Shown here piece after piece: positions 28,862 to 42,240 of a stretch of 64,000 bases of DNA. The stretch covers positions 236,212,350-236,276,349 of the forward strand of contig CM066321.1 of assembly GCA_033807775.1 (NCBI GenBank), in the 5' to 3' direction. The first letter of the stretch is position 1; each line of letters starts with the position of its first letter. A program made the translations under genes and the position numbers. Source of the stretch: Saussurea involucrata (taxonomy: Eukaryota; Streptophyta; Magnoliopsida; Asterales; Asteraceae). Under the pieces are notes generated by a model. It ran no database searches. It was not told the DNA's origin and saw only the letters and a list, made by a program, of their open reading frames with translations.

Positions 28862-31500
28862 ATAAGTTTGAGAGATTTAGGTGTTGATTTTGGATACCTA
28901 GACTCAAACTAGCGTTCTTTTAAGTGAAGAAGAGTGAAATTGCACCATTAGGCGCTCTAAGATGGGATATTTTGAGGTGGATGGAGTCACTAGAAACGGG
29001 AATCACGTCTAGAATAGCAAGGATGATCATGTACGGTACGTTCATAATTGCACCTGGCCAGTGTTATTGTGAACCTACAAGTTACATGTGTGTACTTGGA
29101 CTACCTTGATATGATGATCGTTGGGATAGTAAATGAGTTTCTAAGTGGGTAGCCGTTAAAAGAGATTGGTGATTTTAACCTTCGTCACTTGGAGTGTCAG
29201 TAAGCATGATGATTACATTAAGTGAACCGTTTCGGGTCGGAATTGTTGGTTGGATTAGAACCATAGGCTTATAGAATCAACGTTCTTCGAGGAGATATTA
29301 TAAGGTGAACTGCTAGAATTTTGTTGATTGCCTTAAGATGTCTGAGTATCCGGATGACGATAGTGTGGCCACAGGAACTTAAGGAGTGTAGTTTTGGGGA
29401 CGGAGACTGCCGACCAAATTCATGCACAAATATATTTCTAAAATAAATTGCATCAATTATTTTTCATGCTTCCCAAACCATCATGTGGATTCTATTACGA
29501 GATCTTGGAAAATGTAAAGCATACACAAGAATTTTAAACCATGATTTTAGACATACATGAAATTATTTTATTAAGGGTAATTCCAAACTTTGTCGAGACT
29601 CTCTTTATCCTCATTGTCGTCTAACATAACTTTCGGATACTGTGATATCTATGTCTTAATGTTGCTTAGAGTCTTGGACTAGTAACCGCGATTCATGGCT
29701 TTAACATTGGATCTCCTCCACATATGTTAAGGTTTGGATAGAGAGTTACCTTCCATTATGCTAGTTGTTTTAGTTTTATTGGAGTTATGTTCCATAAGGG
29801 TTTTGTTGAAAAGTGTTACTTTGTACCGTATTGCAACAAATTTTGTTTTTTGGGAATTATGACATTTTAGTCATACCTTTGTCTTATGTGATTTGATTAT
29901 TGAAAACAAAATTTTGGCATAGTTTGATTAATTGGATACCATTGAGTTTCCTTGAGTTTTATGGAAGTTTTGTTGAGTATTATGGAGTTTTGTTTTACGG
30001 CGTTTTACGGCGCGTGGGTGACACTTTGTAATGTGCATACTTGAATTATTGTGTGCATTAATTTATGGGTTTTTTTGAGTAGTTGGTCTCATGCGAGTTT
30101 TGTTGACAAATATTACTTTATGTCGTATCGCAACCCAAAAAGAGTAGTTTTCGGGATTTTGATGTTGCATGGTTTTCTCTTATGAGTTTTGTGCTGGAAT
30201 ATTTCGTTGCACCTCGTGTAGTGTACAAATCGATTTATAACCATGGCATGAGTTAGCACATAAGAGTATCATGATAGTTTACCTTAATGTTTTGCTTTAT
30301 GCACCATCGGTTTCTAGCTCTTTTGTAGTCATTTCACGCAAGTGCATTATATTGATTTATTGGTATGCACAACATTGCAGGCACTCTTTTGGAACGTTAT
30401 TGCACATCTTCCATACGGCTTAAAGTTTGAGGTCGATTTAAACTATTTTACGTGCGAACCAAATTACATGCACCTATCGTTTTCCTAAGTTATGAGAAAA
30501 TACATTAATGTGTGTGAGTCTCGTCAGTAAATTTTACTTCCATGTCATTGTATAGCTGAACGAGAAATTTTTTGGAGTTGACTTAATGAATTCTTCTTTT
30601 GAAAATATCGTATGGGCTATCTGTTGCATGTTATTTTATTTCAGGAAAACTAGTAGGAGAGTGTTACAAGTTTGCATGCATATTCTAATTGGAGATTTCT
30701 TCACGATATTTTAGCCGATATTTTCGAAGTATGAAAGCACGTTGTTATTTTTCTTTAAACTTTAAACCGACACAAATCAGTTCATATTTTAACCAAAGTG
30801 TATACATAGGTCATTACGTCATTTTTGCGAAATAAACTAACACATGCGACTTTTGTTAGTTAATTTTATTCCATGTCGTTTTATGGTTAATAGAGAGAAT
30901 TTTGGAGTTTGGTGTCGTTTAAATTTCTTTTCGAAGTTTCGTACGAACATTTTGTTGCACACTATTTTAATGTAGGAAATTACTTTACGTGCATGGCTTA
31001 AATAAATCCATGTTAGGACCATAGCGGTTCATTTTAAAAGTTGTTGAGCATACTTTTACGTTTCGTCAGTAACTTGAATTGTGATGAGATAGTTTTCAAA
31101 ATGATTTTTCATATGTGGGACGAGTGTGTCCATTATTGCGCAACCACCGGATACGCGATAATAGAATTTTACACATACGATTAATTGTTATAAAAATATT
31201 TGTCGAGTCTTTGACTTGAAACATTGAACTCATTAGGACCTTGAAAGGTTAAACAACCCCGGTTAGGGGTGAGGGCGTGTAGAACCTTGACAGTGGAATG
31301 TTTGATTTTCCGTCGCATGATAGAACCGTAAGTCGAGTGGGACCGTTTTCAAGTCGGTGTAGTTTTTGGTAACGGAAGAGTGAGACTCGTAGTATCTTCT
31401 GTTAATGCTTGTGGTAACCGTTTGTTTCGGCAACCTATATTAGGGACTTTGGTCAGTTATTGCTTAAGGGATGTGTAGAATCCTTTAGACACCGTGCTAA
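28862..31500 (+). mobile_element. F2 interior, decayed Tekay-like, no pol domain recognisable
   Basis: About 2.6 kb between the PBS and the D insertion. The longest frame is 61 codons and I see no gag, protease, RT or integrase motif. The end 31230-31500 matches the 3' noncoding region of F1, so gag-pol has been lost here or the element is a non-autonomous derivative. The region is T-rich with many short repeats. Confidence 0.55.
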
Positions 31501-31742
31501 TGACCTGGGTTTATGAGGATCCCAATATCAAGTGCAATCAATGATACACACAATGAAATCAACGATTAAGCAATAGATTGATCAATATATAGAGAAATAG
31601 CAATAGTAGCCGTACAAAGGTTTAGGAGAAATTATAAATCATTCACCCTAAACTGTGGTTAGCCATCTCTATTTATACCCCATAGAGAAATTTACATTTT
31701 CAGCCCCTGAACTTCTATTCAACTATTATTTTGGACCAAACA
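31501..31742 (-). repeat. 3' LTR of SIRE-like element D, unit 1 copy
   Basis: On the minus strand it starts TGTTTGGTCC at 31742, right after a polypurine tract AAAGGGGTAGAT, and contains TATAAATAG. The left end is uncertain: a TG at 31501 gives a 242-bp LTR, but similarity to F1 may extend to about 31530. The D tail coding sequence fills 31743-31804. Confidence 0.6.
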
Positions 31743-31804
31743 ATCTACCCCTTTGAATTGAAGTTCCATCTCGGGCCAATTGGGAACATATATCTTTATG
31801 ATTG

Positions 31805-33068
31805 TGATAGGCGGGTTTACACCCCCTAAATCTACCGCAAGTGTACGGGTCGAATCAAGTAATAGAACTTAGAAAGTACGAGTATCGAACCAAAGGAACC
31901 AGGTGTCAAGTACCACAATGACTGTATAGATTATTAACTAGACTAAAGCAAATTGATTTGGTTTGTTGATTATCGGAACACGAATTAAAACTTTAATTAA
32001 TTCAGATAAGAGAAAGAGTTGGAGGGTTGGATTCCTCAGGTAAACAATTACTTAACTAACATATTTGATATGATTGAAATAACTTCAGAATAACAGGCAT
32101 AATCACATTCCATTACTATACTCTATCAAGCTATAGCAAATATCATTCAACACATTGTATCATCATTCGATCTTAACAAAAGTAATTGAACAATTAGTGA
32201 TTAAAAGCCACAAGGAATGAAAGATCATATTGCTATCTCAAATTCAACCAAGACATGAAAGATTAATCAAACCTCAAAACTTTTCTCAAAGGTTAAAGAT
32301 TCATAAAATCAAATAATAGTTGATCGGACCATTACAAGCATTAATAACGATCGCACATGTGTCATCCATCTATATCAAGTCAATCAAACCTACTGTAAAG
32401 CTAAATAATTATCCAACCATGATTCAAACCAACCCCCAACATGAACGGATTAGTTCATATTGGGGGTTTCAAAACTCAGAAATGACGAGATTAAAACGAA
32501 AGTAAACATGTTTGCTCTACAAGAAATGAAAACTAAAGACTCCCTGAAAAGCTTAAGCCGCCGATGAACGTACTCGATTCGCCTTGTGATTCTCGTTACT
32601 TGATGTTTCTAGCCTTCTACATGCCTTTAATAATTGTCTCTTAACTCCCAAAATCGCCCAGAGAAAGTCCCAAGATGTAACTGATGATTAATGCCCCCAA
32701 CCCTAGCCGACATATAAAATACACACGCTTAGGAGCTTGGCGCGTATGGCGGCGCGTGTGGGGTTGCGCCGTGAGGCGCGAGAGCACTGGAGTGCGTGTT
32801 GAACAGAATGTTGCGCGGATGGCAGCGCGCATGGAGTAGCGCCGCGAGACGCGCTGAACACTGTTTGACCCGAAAATCAGAATTTCTCTTTTTCGCTCCG
32901 GAATGTTGTAAACTTGCTCCAATAGATCCAAAAACTCTTCCATCATCAGTCATTCATAAAAACCTGTACTTTCTCACAAAAACCATTAAATTCTATTATT
33001 TTTACTTGGGACTTACAACAAACAGAACGAATTCGGGATCAGAATAATGTCGGAAAACGACATTATCA
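31805..33068 (-). repeat. 3' LTR of Athila-like element E, unit 1 copy (1264 bp)
   Basis: Ends are TGATAGGCGG (left) and GACATTATCA (right). By eye it differs from the unit 2 copy (40158-41421) at only a handful of positions and from the E 5' LTR (46332-47598) at many more. It contains a GCGC-rich patch at about 32738-32862. Confidence 0.88.
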
Positions 33069-33842
33069 ACAACCCCAAACCGAGCGTTGCTTGTCCCCAA
33101 GGAAAAATAGCGACATAAAATAAGCATTCAACCACAAACCAAACAATCGCAATTTTGTGTTGTCAAGAATATCATTAGTGATCTCTAGTCAACTCAACAA
33201 TCACCAGGAGTTTCCTGTGAGATGGACGAACAACCAGCCGACCCAGGTATGGAATTCTAAACACCAAAACTTTGGGAAAGGGAGCTATCAAGGACCATAC
33301 CACACTTGAGTGTATCTAGATTAAACACACACACACAGAGGATTTCGCCTCGACCCTACCTCACGGTTTTCTCTCTTCACTCGAGCCCTAGGTTTCACAC
33401 ATGTTGTCATGCTTTCAGGAGTTGGGTACAAGAATTCACAAAGTATGCATGAACAACAACTACACAAGAACGCACAGTTGTACACAAATTGATCTCTGAA
33501 GGAATCCATTATCAAGACTAGGACATAGAAACGATGCTTTGCCATTCTTTTAGAAACTCTCCATGCTGAACTTAGATCTTTATATGGGCTATGGTTGCTG
33601 CTTAAGGGTGGAGGTCAATAGATTCACAATCCTCGAAAGGATGTTTGATGATAATTGGGTGACCCTCCCATTCTCTTTCGCTCATACTTCTCAACTCTTC
33701 ATTTAAACTCCCTACGCTGACCCCTCAGTTTTTTTATTTTATTTTTATGTAACTCTTTGGATTGTCATTCTAAGCAAACCCCTTTATGATGAATGGCTTG
33801 TTTTATGGATGGGGTAGACAAGTGGGTTTTCTTATTCTTCTT

Positions 33843-33929
<87 letters not shown>

Positions 33930-34137
33930 CTGAGGGTGTTACAATGGGTTTCAATTGGGTACTTGGAGTTATGAAAAGCAGTGGGATTAGCAGCAACCAA
34001 AAAGCTTGCACATGGTTTGTTCACAAAGATAGGAAAAAACTTCACTCCCATTCCTATGGATGTCTTTGATAATGGATGCAAGTTATAGTAAGATCAGGCT
34101 ATAACAACGACCAAAAGACTAAATGAGAAGTGTATTG
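33069..34137 (-). mobile_element. E interior 3' noncoding end, unit 1 copy, cut by duplication junction
   Basis: Sequence upstream of the E 3' LTR. There is no gene. It holds an AT microsatellite (33847-33926) and stops abruptly at 34137, where unit 2 begins. Confidence 0.8.
33847..33926. repeat. (AT)n microsatellite, about 40 repeats
   Basis: A pure AT run of about 80 bp. The unit 2 copy at 42203-42236 is about 34 bp. This accounts for much of the length difference between the units. Confidence 0.95.
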
Positions 34138-34326
34138 TCGTCATGCGCAACAGGTTCCGGTTGGGAAGTAGTTCTAGTGACACTGTGAAGAGTGGAGAGC
34201 TATTTGTGTGTTCAAGAAGTAAGTGGTTTGGTGAAGTCTTCCGCATTTTGGGAATAACAACTTTGTATTGGGTTGATTATTTTATCGAATTTTTTTAGTT
34301 GCTCTTTCAAATTTTGAGGGTGTTAC

Positions 34327-37199
34327 TGTAACACACGTAATTTCGGTAAGTAAAGGTTGCGTCTTTGAGTTTCCTTAATCGTGGCTTCGAGATAGGAACC
34401 TATTGCCTTTGATCCCTAGGAGAATCGGGGGGTGTTTCGTCTGAGGAAAGTGAGGTTTGGGGCTCGGTACACTTTGGGCGAGAGTGCCCTGCGGTTGTGA
34501 TAGTGTCACTATCGCAGGGGCACAATCGCGAGGGAGGTTCGCACCTTGCGGTACACTTTCGGCAAGAGTGACTCACGATAGTGGCAGTGTTACTATCGCC
34601 TGTCATAATCGTGGTCGGCCCCTAGGTTTTAAAGTTGCAAATTTCTTCTTCTTTCTCTCATTCCCCACTTCTCCTATCTCACTCATTCTCTCCCAAATTT
34701 CTCCCCAACCCCTAACATGAACGCTGGACGATTTTTGGAGCTTTCCTCTTCGAAATCAAGTGTTCGTTCACCATCCAAGTTTCTAATCACAACCCCAAGT
34801 GTTAAATCAAGAGTTCATCCCCATTTCTTGGAATTCCAAAGTTTTGAGGGTTTTGCTCAAAACCTAGTGGTGAGTTTACCCTACCCTTTTTTATAAACCT
34901 TCTTACAAGTTATAAATGTTCCATTATTGACTTCCTAGTATCTCTATTTCTCAAATTTCGGTTTGGATGATTTTGGGGAAGTTAGGTCAAAATTAGGGTT
35001 TCGGTATGGGTTGGGATATGGATGTAAAATGTTTGAGGAACAATTCTAAATGGTTGAATATGATTATTGATGGTGGAAATCTTATGGATCTAGGGTTTTT
35101 TTTGGAAGATTTGTCTTGATGATTCTAGTTTATTCAAAGGAGCTCAAGTTTGGGGAAAATCTAGATTTAGCCTAAACCTAGCAAGGTGAGTTTAAGTTGA
35201 TTTGTGAAAACGCTGTTCATGACAAAATGTTTATTTTAAAGTGTTTTTGTGTTTTACATAAAATTATCAACTGTTGAGTTATTTAGTGGGTTTTGATTAT
35301 TTGAAGTGTCGAGCTTTACAAATCTTGTAAAACACCCATATTTGGAATTTTTGGGTAATTGATAAATATATCACGAAGAAAAGTGTTTTGTTAATTTATT
35401 GCATAAGTGTAGGTTGTTTGGTAAAAATACACTTTTAAGTTTATGATATGTTACGTTTTGAAAATGTGAATGTCTGAGTTGTGGATTTTGGTCAATCTCG
35501 ACCTTATGAACATTTTGGGAATTGTAAACCTTTTGATTTTGGGCCGAAGGCCAATTGAGAGTCAAGAGATAAAGATTTTAGGTAACAATGTATTTTGGTT
35601 TATGTAATGGTGATGGCTCGCGTATTTTGCTAAACGTTTATTTTGCCTCTAAGGGCTTAGATTCATACTCAAATGGGTCTTTGGGGTGTTTGTGCACACA
35701 AGTGCATTTTATTTAAGAATATGCCCTTTTGATAAGTGAATACCATTTAACATTTAACTTTTGGTACTTTTTGGGTTGTATAAACCATTGTGAACTATAT
35801 ACATTATCAAGTTATAAAGTATTTGAGTATATATGTATATATGGTTTGATTTCATTAGAAAGTGGCAATGAAGGGGTTTGAGCTAGTCATGCCTTGGATC
35901 ATGTATTTGCATAATGTGGGTTAGATACACTTCATAATATGTTGGCTTTTAACAAATGGTGCTTTGATATTTTGAGCTTATGGCTCGGTTTTTGACTCTG
36001 TTGGGTCTTGAGGACATTTGTCCGATTTTGATAGCTAGCCTTTGGTTATGATTTGCATTAATTGCATCTTGTTTGGGATTTACATGATTTGAATGCGTTG
36101 GTTATTCTTTTGGAGTCATGTGTAAATTTCTAAACTAAACAAGCTTGTTCTGGATGGTGAGATCCCATGGTAAAGATCCGGTTTAGGTTGAACTTGGTGG
36201 TTTTGGGCTAAAGATCCGGTTTGGGTTGATGCTTCAATAGACTAAAGATCCGGTTTGGGTTGATGTCTTTGTGGACTAAAAAACTGGTTTGGGTTGATGT
36301 TTCACTAGGCTAGAGATATGGTTTGGGTTGATTCCTCACTTGTATAAAGATCCAGTTTGGGTTGGTGTCACAATATACTAAAGATCCGATTTGGATTGAT
36401 GTCTCGTTAGACTAAAGACTCGGTTTGAGTTGATGTCTCAATGGACTAAAGATCCAGTTTGGATTGACGTCCAAGACTGACCAAAGACCTAGACAAGGTT
36501 GATGTCATAGGCTTTTCCATCCATGAAACATGCTAGTAACTTATAATTGTGGTTTAACTTGTGTATCCACCACATTCGATGAAATCGAGTCTCCCCCGTC
36601 ACCGAAAGTGCTGTTTTGGGTATTTCTTTTATCCATGTTGTCGATGACGTATTTTATTTATATGGATTGTTTCCATGATTTATGGGCGGTATATTATGCC
36701 TCATCCTTGTTTGGATGCTTCGATTGTTGGAGTTTTATTTGCGTTGATATTATTTGGAAGTTTAATATTTATTCACATCTTCAGTGAGTTTTGGAATTGA
36801 GTCCATTGTTGAGAAATGATTTTCGTTGGAGCTTTCGTCATGGAATTTGTGTGCGTTTGGAAATTAGGTTGTTGGTATATTTAATACAAATCCATTTTTG
36901 GAAATCATGATTTAAGTTGCATCGTTTTGTTTGACGAATAATTTAATCATGATGTAAACTCTTGAACTGCTAGGCGTTAGCCTAAACTTTTTATTGGTCG
37001 ACATGTGCAACAGGTTCAGGTTGGGAATAGTTCTAGTGACACTATGAAGAGATGAGCGCTAGTAGTGTGCTCGAGAGATGAATTGCTTAGTAAAGTCTTC
37101 CAAATTTATTTGGGAATAGCAACTTCTATTTGGGTTAAGTAACACCCGACTTTATTTGGTCATGTTGTATGACTTGAGTTATTAATTGTGGGTGTTACA
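34327..37199 (+). repeat. Tekay-like 5' LTR F2, unit 2 (2873 bp)
   Basis: Copy of 25860-28846 with the 114-bp deletion close to its 3' end. The 34-bp array lies at 36208-36479 and the PBS at 37203-37214. Confidence 0.78.
36208..36479 (+). repeat. 34-bp tandem array, unit 2 copy
   Basis: Same eight units as 27741-28012, with almost no changes between the duplicated arrays. The last unit has CAGTTT where unit 1 has CGGTTT. Confidence 0.88.
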
Positions 37200-37202
37200 A
37201 GT

Positions 37203-37214
37203 TGGTATCAGAGC
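37203..37214 (+). other. Primer-binding site of F2 (tRNA-Met), unit 2
   Basis: TGGTATCAGAGC directly after the LTR. Confidence 0.85.
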
Positions 37215-39853
37215 ATAAGTTTGAGAGATTTAGGTGTTGATTTTGGATACCTAGACTCAAACTAGCGTTCTTTTAAGTGAAGAAGAGTGAAATTGCACCA
37301 TTAGGCGCTCTAAGATGGGATATTTTGAGGTGGATGGAGTCACTAGAAACGGGAATCACGTCTAGAATAGCAAGGATGATCATGTACGGTACGTTCATAA
37401 TTGCACCTGGCCAGTGTTATTGTGAACCTACAAGTTACATGTGTGTACTTGGACTACCTTGATATGATGATCGTTGGGATAGTAAATGAGTTTCTAAGTG
37501 GGTAGCCGTTAAAAGAGATTGGTGATTTTAACCTTCGTCACTTGGAGTGTCAGTAAGCATGATGATTACATTAAGTGAACCGTTTCGGGTCGGAATTGTT
37601 GGTTGGATTAGAACCATAGGCTTATAGAATCAACGTTCTTCGAGGAGATATTATAAGGTGAACTGCTAGAATTTTGTTTATTGCCTTAAGATGTCTGAGT
37701 ATCCGGATGACGATAGTGTGGCCACAGGAACTTAAGGAGTGTAGTTTTGGGGACGGAGACTGCCGACCAAATTCATGCACAAATATATTTCTAAAATAAA
37801 TTGCATCAATTATTTTTCATGCTTCCCAAACCATCATGTGGATTCTATTACGAGATCTTGGAAAATGTAAAGCATACACAAGAATTTTAAACCATGATTT
37901 TAGACATACATGAAATTATTTTATTAAGGGTAATTCCAAACTTTGTCGAGACTCTCTTTATCCTCATTGTCGTCTAACATAACTTTCGGATACTGTGATA
38001 TCTATGTCTTAATGTTGCTTAGAGTCTTGGACTAGTAACCGCGATTCATGGCTTTAACATTGGATCTCCTCCACATATGTTAAGGTTTGGATAGAGAGTT
38101 ACCTTCCATTATGCTAGTTGTTTTAGTTTTATTGGAGTTATGTTCCATAAGGGTTTTGTTGAAAAGTGTTACTTTGTACCGTATTGCAACAAATTTTGTT
38201 TTTTGGGAATTATGACATTTTAGTCATACCTTTGTCTTATGTGATTTGATTATTGAAAACAAAATTTTGGCATAGTTTGATTAATTGGATACCATTGAGT
38301 TTCCTTGAGTTTTATGGAAGTTTTGTTGAGTATTATGGAGTTTTGTTTTACGGCGTTTTACGGCGCGTGGGTGACACTTTGTAATGTGCATACTTGAATT
38401 ATTGTGTGCATTAATTTATGGGTTTTATTGAGTAGTTGGTCTCATGCGAGTTTTGTTGACAAATATTACTTTATGTCGTATCGCAACCCAAAAAGAGTAT
38501 TTTTCGGGATTTTGATGTTGCATGGTTTTCTCTTATGAGTTTTGTGCTGGAATATTTCGTTGCACCTCGTGTAGTGTACAAATCGATTTATAACCATGGC
38601 ATGAGTTAGCACATAAGAGTATCATGATAGTTTACCTTAATGTTTTGCTTTATGCACCATCGGTTTCTAGCTCTTTTGTAGTCATTTCACGCAAGTGCAT
38701 TATATTGATTTATTGGTATGCACAACATTGCAGGCACTCTTTTGGAACGTTATTGCACATCTTCCATACGGCTTAAAGTTTGAGGTCGATTTAAACTATT
38801 TTACGTGCGAACCAAATTACATGCACCTATCGTTTTCCTAAGTTATGAGAAAATACATTAATGTGTGTGAGTCTCGTCAGTAAATTTTACTTCCATGTCA
38901 TTGTATAGCTGAACGAGAAATTTTTTGGAGTTGACTTAATGAATTCTTCTTTTGAAAATATCGTATGGGCTATCTGTTGCATGTTATTTTATTTCAGGAA
39001 AACTAGTAGGAGAGTGTTACAAGTTTGCATGCATATTCTAATTGGAGATTTCTTCACGATATTTTAGCCGATATTTTCGAAGTATGAAAGCACGTTGTTA
39101 TTTTTCTTTAAACTTTAAACCGACACAAATCATTTCATATTTTAACCAAAGTGTATACATAGGTCATTACGTCATTTTTGCGAAATAAACTAACACATGC
39201 GACTTTTGTTAGTTAATTTTATTCCATGTCGTTTTATGGTTAATAGAGAGAATTTTGGAGTTTGGTGTCGTTTAAATTTCTTTTCGAAGTTTCGTACGAA
39301 CATTTTGTTGCACACTATTTTAATGTAGGAAATTACTTTACGTGCATGGCTTAAATAAATCCATGTTAGGACCATAGCGGTTCATTTTAAAAGTTGTTGA
39401 GCATACTTTTACGTTTCGTCAGTAACTTGAATTGTGATGAGATAGTTTTCAAAATGATTTTTCATATGTGGGACGAGTGTGTCCATTATTGCGCAACCAC
39501 CGGATACGCGATAATAGAATTTTACACATACGATTAATGGTTATAAAAATATTTGTCGAGTCTTTGACTTGAAACATTGAACTCATTAGGACCTTGAAAG
39601 GTTAAACAACCCCGGTTAGGGGTGAGGGCGTGTAGAACCTTGACAGTGGAATGTTTGATTTTCCGTCGCATGATAGAACCGTAAGTCGAGTGGGACCGTT
39701 TTCAAGTCGGTGTAGTTTTTGGTAACGGAAGAGTGAGACTCGTAGTATCTTCTGTTAATGCTTGTGGTAACCGTTTGTTTCGGCAACCTATATTAGGGAC
39801 TTTGGTCAGTTATTGCTTAAGGGATGTGTAGAATCCTTTAGACACCGTGCTAA
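37215..39853 (+). mobile_element. F2 interior, unit 2 copy, no recognisable gene
   Basis: Duplicate of 28862-31500. Only small differences are visible (for example GTTTATTGCC for GTTGATTGCC). D begins at its right end. Confidence 0.55.
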
Positions 39854-40157
39854 TGACCTGGGTTTATGAGGATCCCAATATCAAGTGCAATCAATGATAC
39901 ACACAATGAAATCAACGATTAAGCAATAGATTGATCAATATATAGAGAAATAGCAATAGTAGACGTACAAAGGTTTAGGAGAAATTATAAATCATTCACC
40001 CTAAACTGTGGTTAGCCATCTCTATTTATACCCCATAGAGAAATTTACATTTTCAGCCCCTGAACTTCTATTCAACTATTATTTTGGACCAAACAATCTA
40101 CCCCTTTGAATTGAAGTTCCATCTCGGGCCAATTGGGAACATATATCTTTATGATTG
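39854..40157 (-). mobile_element. 3' end of SIRE-like element D: LTR, polypurine tract and ORF tail
   Basis: The LTR is 39854-40095 (start TGTTTGGTCC on the minus strand, TATAAATAG inside). The polypurine tract is at about 40096-40107, and the last codons of the D envelope-like ORF run to 40157. There the ORF is interrupted by E and resumes at 47599. The left LTR boundary is uncertain by about 35 bp. Confidence 0.65.
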
Positions 40158-41421
40158 TGATAGGCGGGTTTACACCCCCTAAATCTACTGCAAGTGTACG
40201 GGTCGAATCAAGTAATAGAACTTAGAAAGTACGAGTATCGAACCAAAGGAACCAGGTGTCAAGTACCACAATGACTGTATAGATTATTAACTAGACTAAA
40301 GCAAATTGATTTGGTTTGTTGATTATCGGAACACGAATTAAAACTTTAATTAATTCAGATAAGAGAAAGAGTTGGAGGGTTGGATTCCTCAGGTAAACAA
40401 TCACTTAACTAACATATTTGATATGATTGAAATAACTTCAGAATAACAGGCATAATCACATTCCATTACTATACTCTATCAAGCTATAGCAAATATCATT
40501 CAACACATTGTATCATCATTCGATCTTAACAAAAGTAATTGAACAATTAGTGATTAAAAGCCACAAGGAATGAAAGATCATATTGCTATCTCAAATTCAA
40601 CCAAGACATGAAAGATTAATCAAACCTCAAAACTTTTCTCAAAGGTTAAAGATTCATAAAATCAAATAATAGTTGATCGGACCATTACAAGCATTAATAA
40701 CGATCGCACATGTGTCATCCATCTATATCAAGTCAATCAAACCTACTGTAAAGCTAAATAATTATCCAACCATGATTCAAACCAACCCCCAACATGAACG
40801 GATTAGTTCATATTGGGGGTTTCAAAACTCAGAAATGACGAGATTAAAACGAAAGTAAACATGTTTGCTCTACAAGAAATGAAAACTAAAGACTCCCTGA
40901 AAAGCTTAAGCCGCCGATGAACGTACTCGATTCGCCTTGTGATTCTCGTTACTTGATGTTTCTAGCCTTCTACTTGCCTTTAATAATTGTCTCTTAACTC
41001 CCAAAATCGCCCAGAGAAAGTCCCAAGACGTAACTGATGATTAATGCCCCCAACCCTAGCCGACATATAAAATACACACGCTTAGGAGCTTGGCGCGTAT
41101 GGCGGCGCGTGTGGGGTTGCGCCGTGAGGCGCGAGAGCACTGGAGTGCGTGTTGAACAGAATGTTGCGCGGATGGCAGCGCGCATGGAGTAGCGCCGCGA
41201 GACGCGCTGAACACTGTTTGACCCGAAAATCAGAATTTCTCTTTTTCGCTCCGGAATGTTGTAAACTTGCTCCAATAGATCCAAAAACTCTTCCATCATC
41301 AGTCATTCATAAAAACCTGTACTTTCTCACAAAAACCATTAAATTCTATTATTTTTACTTGGGACTTACAACAAACAGAACGAATTCGGGATCAGAATAA
41401 TGTCGGAAAACGACATTATCA
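40158..41421 (-). repeat. 3' LTR of E (1264 bp)
   Basis: TGATAGGCGG...GACATTATCA. It pairs with 46332-47598. Confidence 0.9.
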
Positions 41422-42197
41422 ACAACCCCAAACCGAGCGTTGCTTGTCCCCAAGGAAAAATAGCGACATAAAATAAGCATTCAATCACAAACCAAACAAT
41501 CGCAATTTTGTGTTGTCAAGAATATCATTAGTGATCTCTAGTCAACTCAACAATCACCAGGAGTTTCCGGTGAGATGGACGAACAACCAGCCGACCCAGG
41601 TATGGAATTCTAAACACCAAAACTTTGGGAAAGGGAGCTATCAAGGACCATACCACACTTGAGTGTATCTAGATTAAACACACACACACACAGAGGATTT
41701 CGCCTCGACCCTACCTCACGGTTTTCTCTCTTCACTCGAGCCCTAGGTTTCACACATGTTGTCATGCTTTCAGGAGTTGGGTACAAGAATTCACAAAGTA
41801 TGCATGAACAACAACTACACAAGAACGCACAGTTGTACACAAATTGATCTCTGAAGGAATCCATTATCAAGACTAGGACATAGAAACGTTGCTTTGCCAT
41901 TCTTTTAGAAACTCTCCATGCTGAACTTAGATCTTTATATGGGCTATGGTTGCTGCTTAAGGGTGGAGGTCAATAGATTCACAATCCTCGAAAGGATGTT
42001 TGATGATAATTGGGTGACCCTCCCATTCTCTTTCGCTCATACTTCTCAACTCTTCATTTAAACTCCCTACGCTGACCCCTCAGTTTTTTTATTTTATTTT
42101 TATGTAACTCTTTGGATTGTCATTCTAAGCAAACCCCTTTATGATGAATGGCTTGTTTTATGGATGGGGTAGACAAGTGGGTTTTCTTCTTCTTCTT

Positions 42198-42240
<43 letters not shown>

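Larger units (their letters stand above)
25671..34137. repeat. Tandem segmental duplication, unit 1 (8467 bp)
   Basis: The unit repeats almost base for base at 34138-42450. The offset is 8467 bp up to about 28.7 kb, then 8353 bp after a 114-bp deletion in unit 2. It spans parts of four elements: an LTR tail, a Tekay-like LTR and interior, the D 3' end and the E 3' end. The junction at 34137/34138 joins the middle of E to the middle of an LTR with a shared TTG. Confidence 0.93.
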
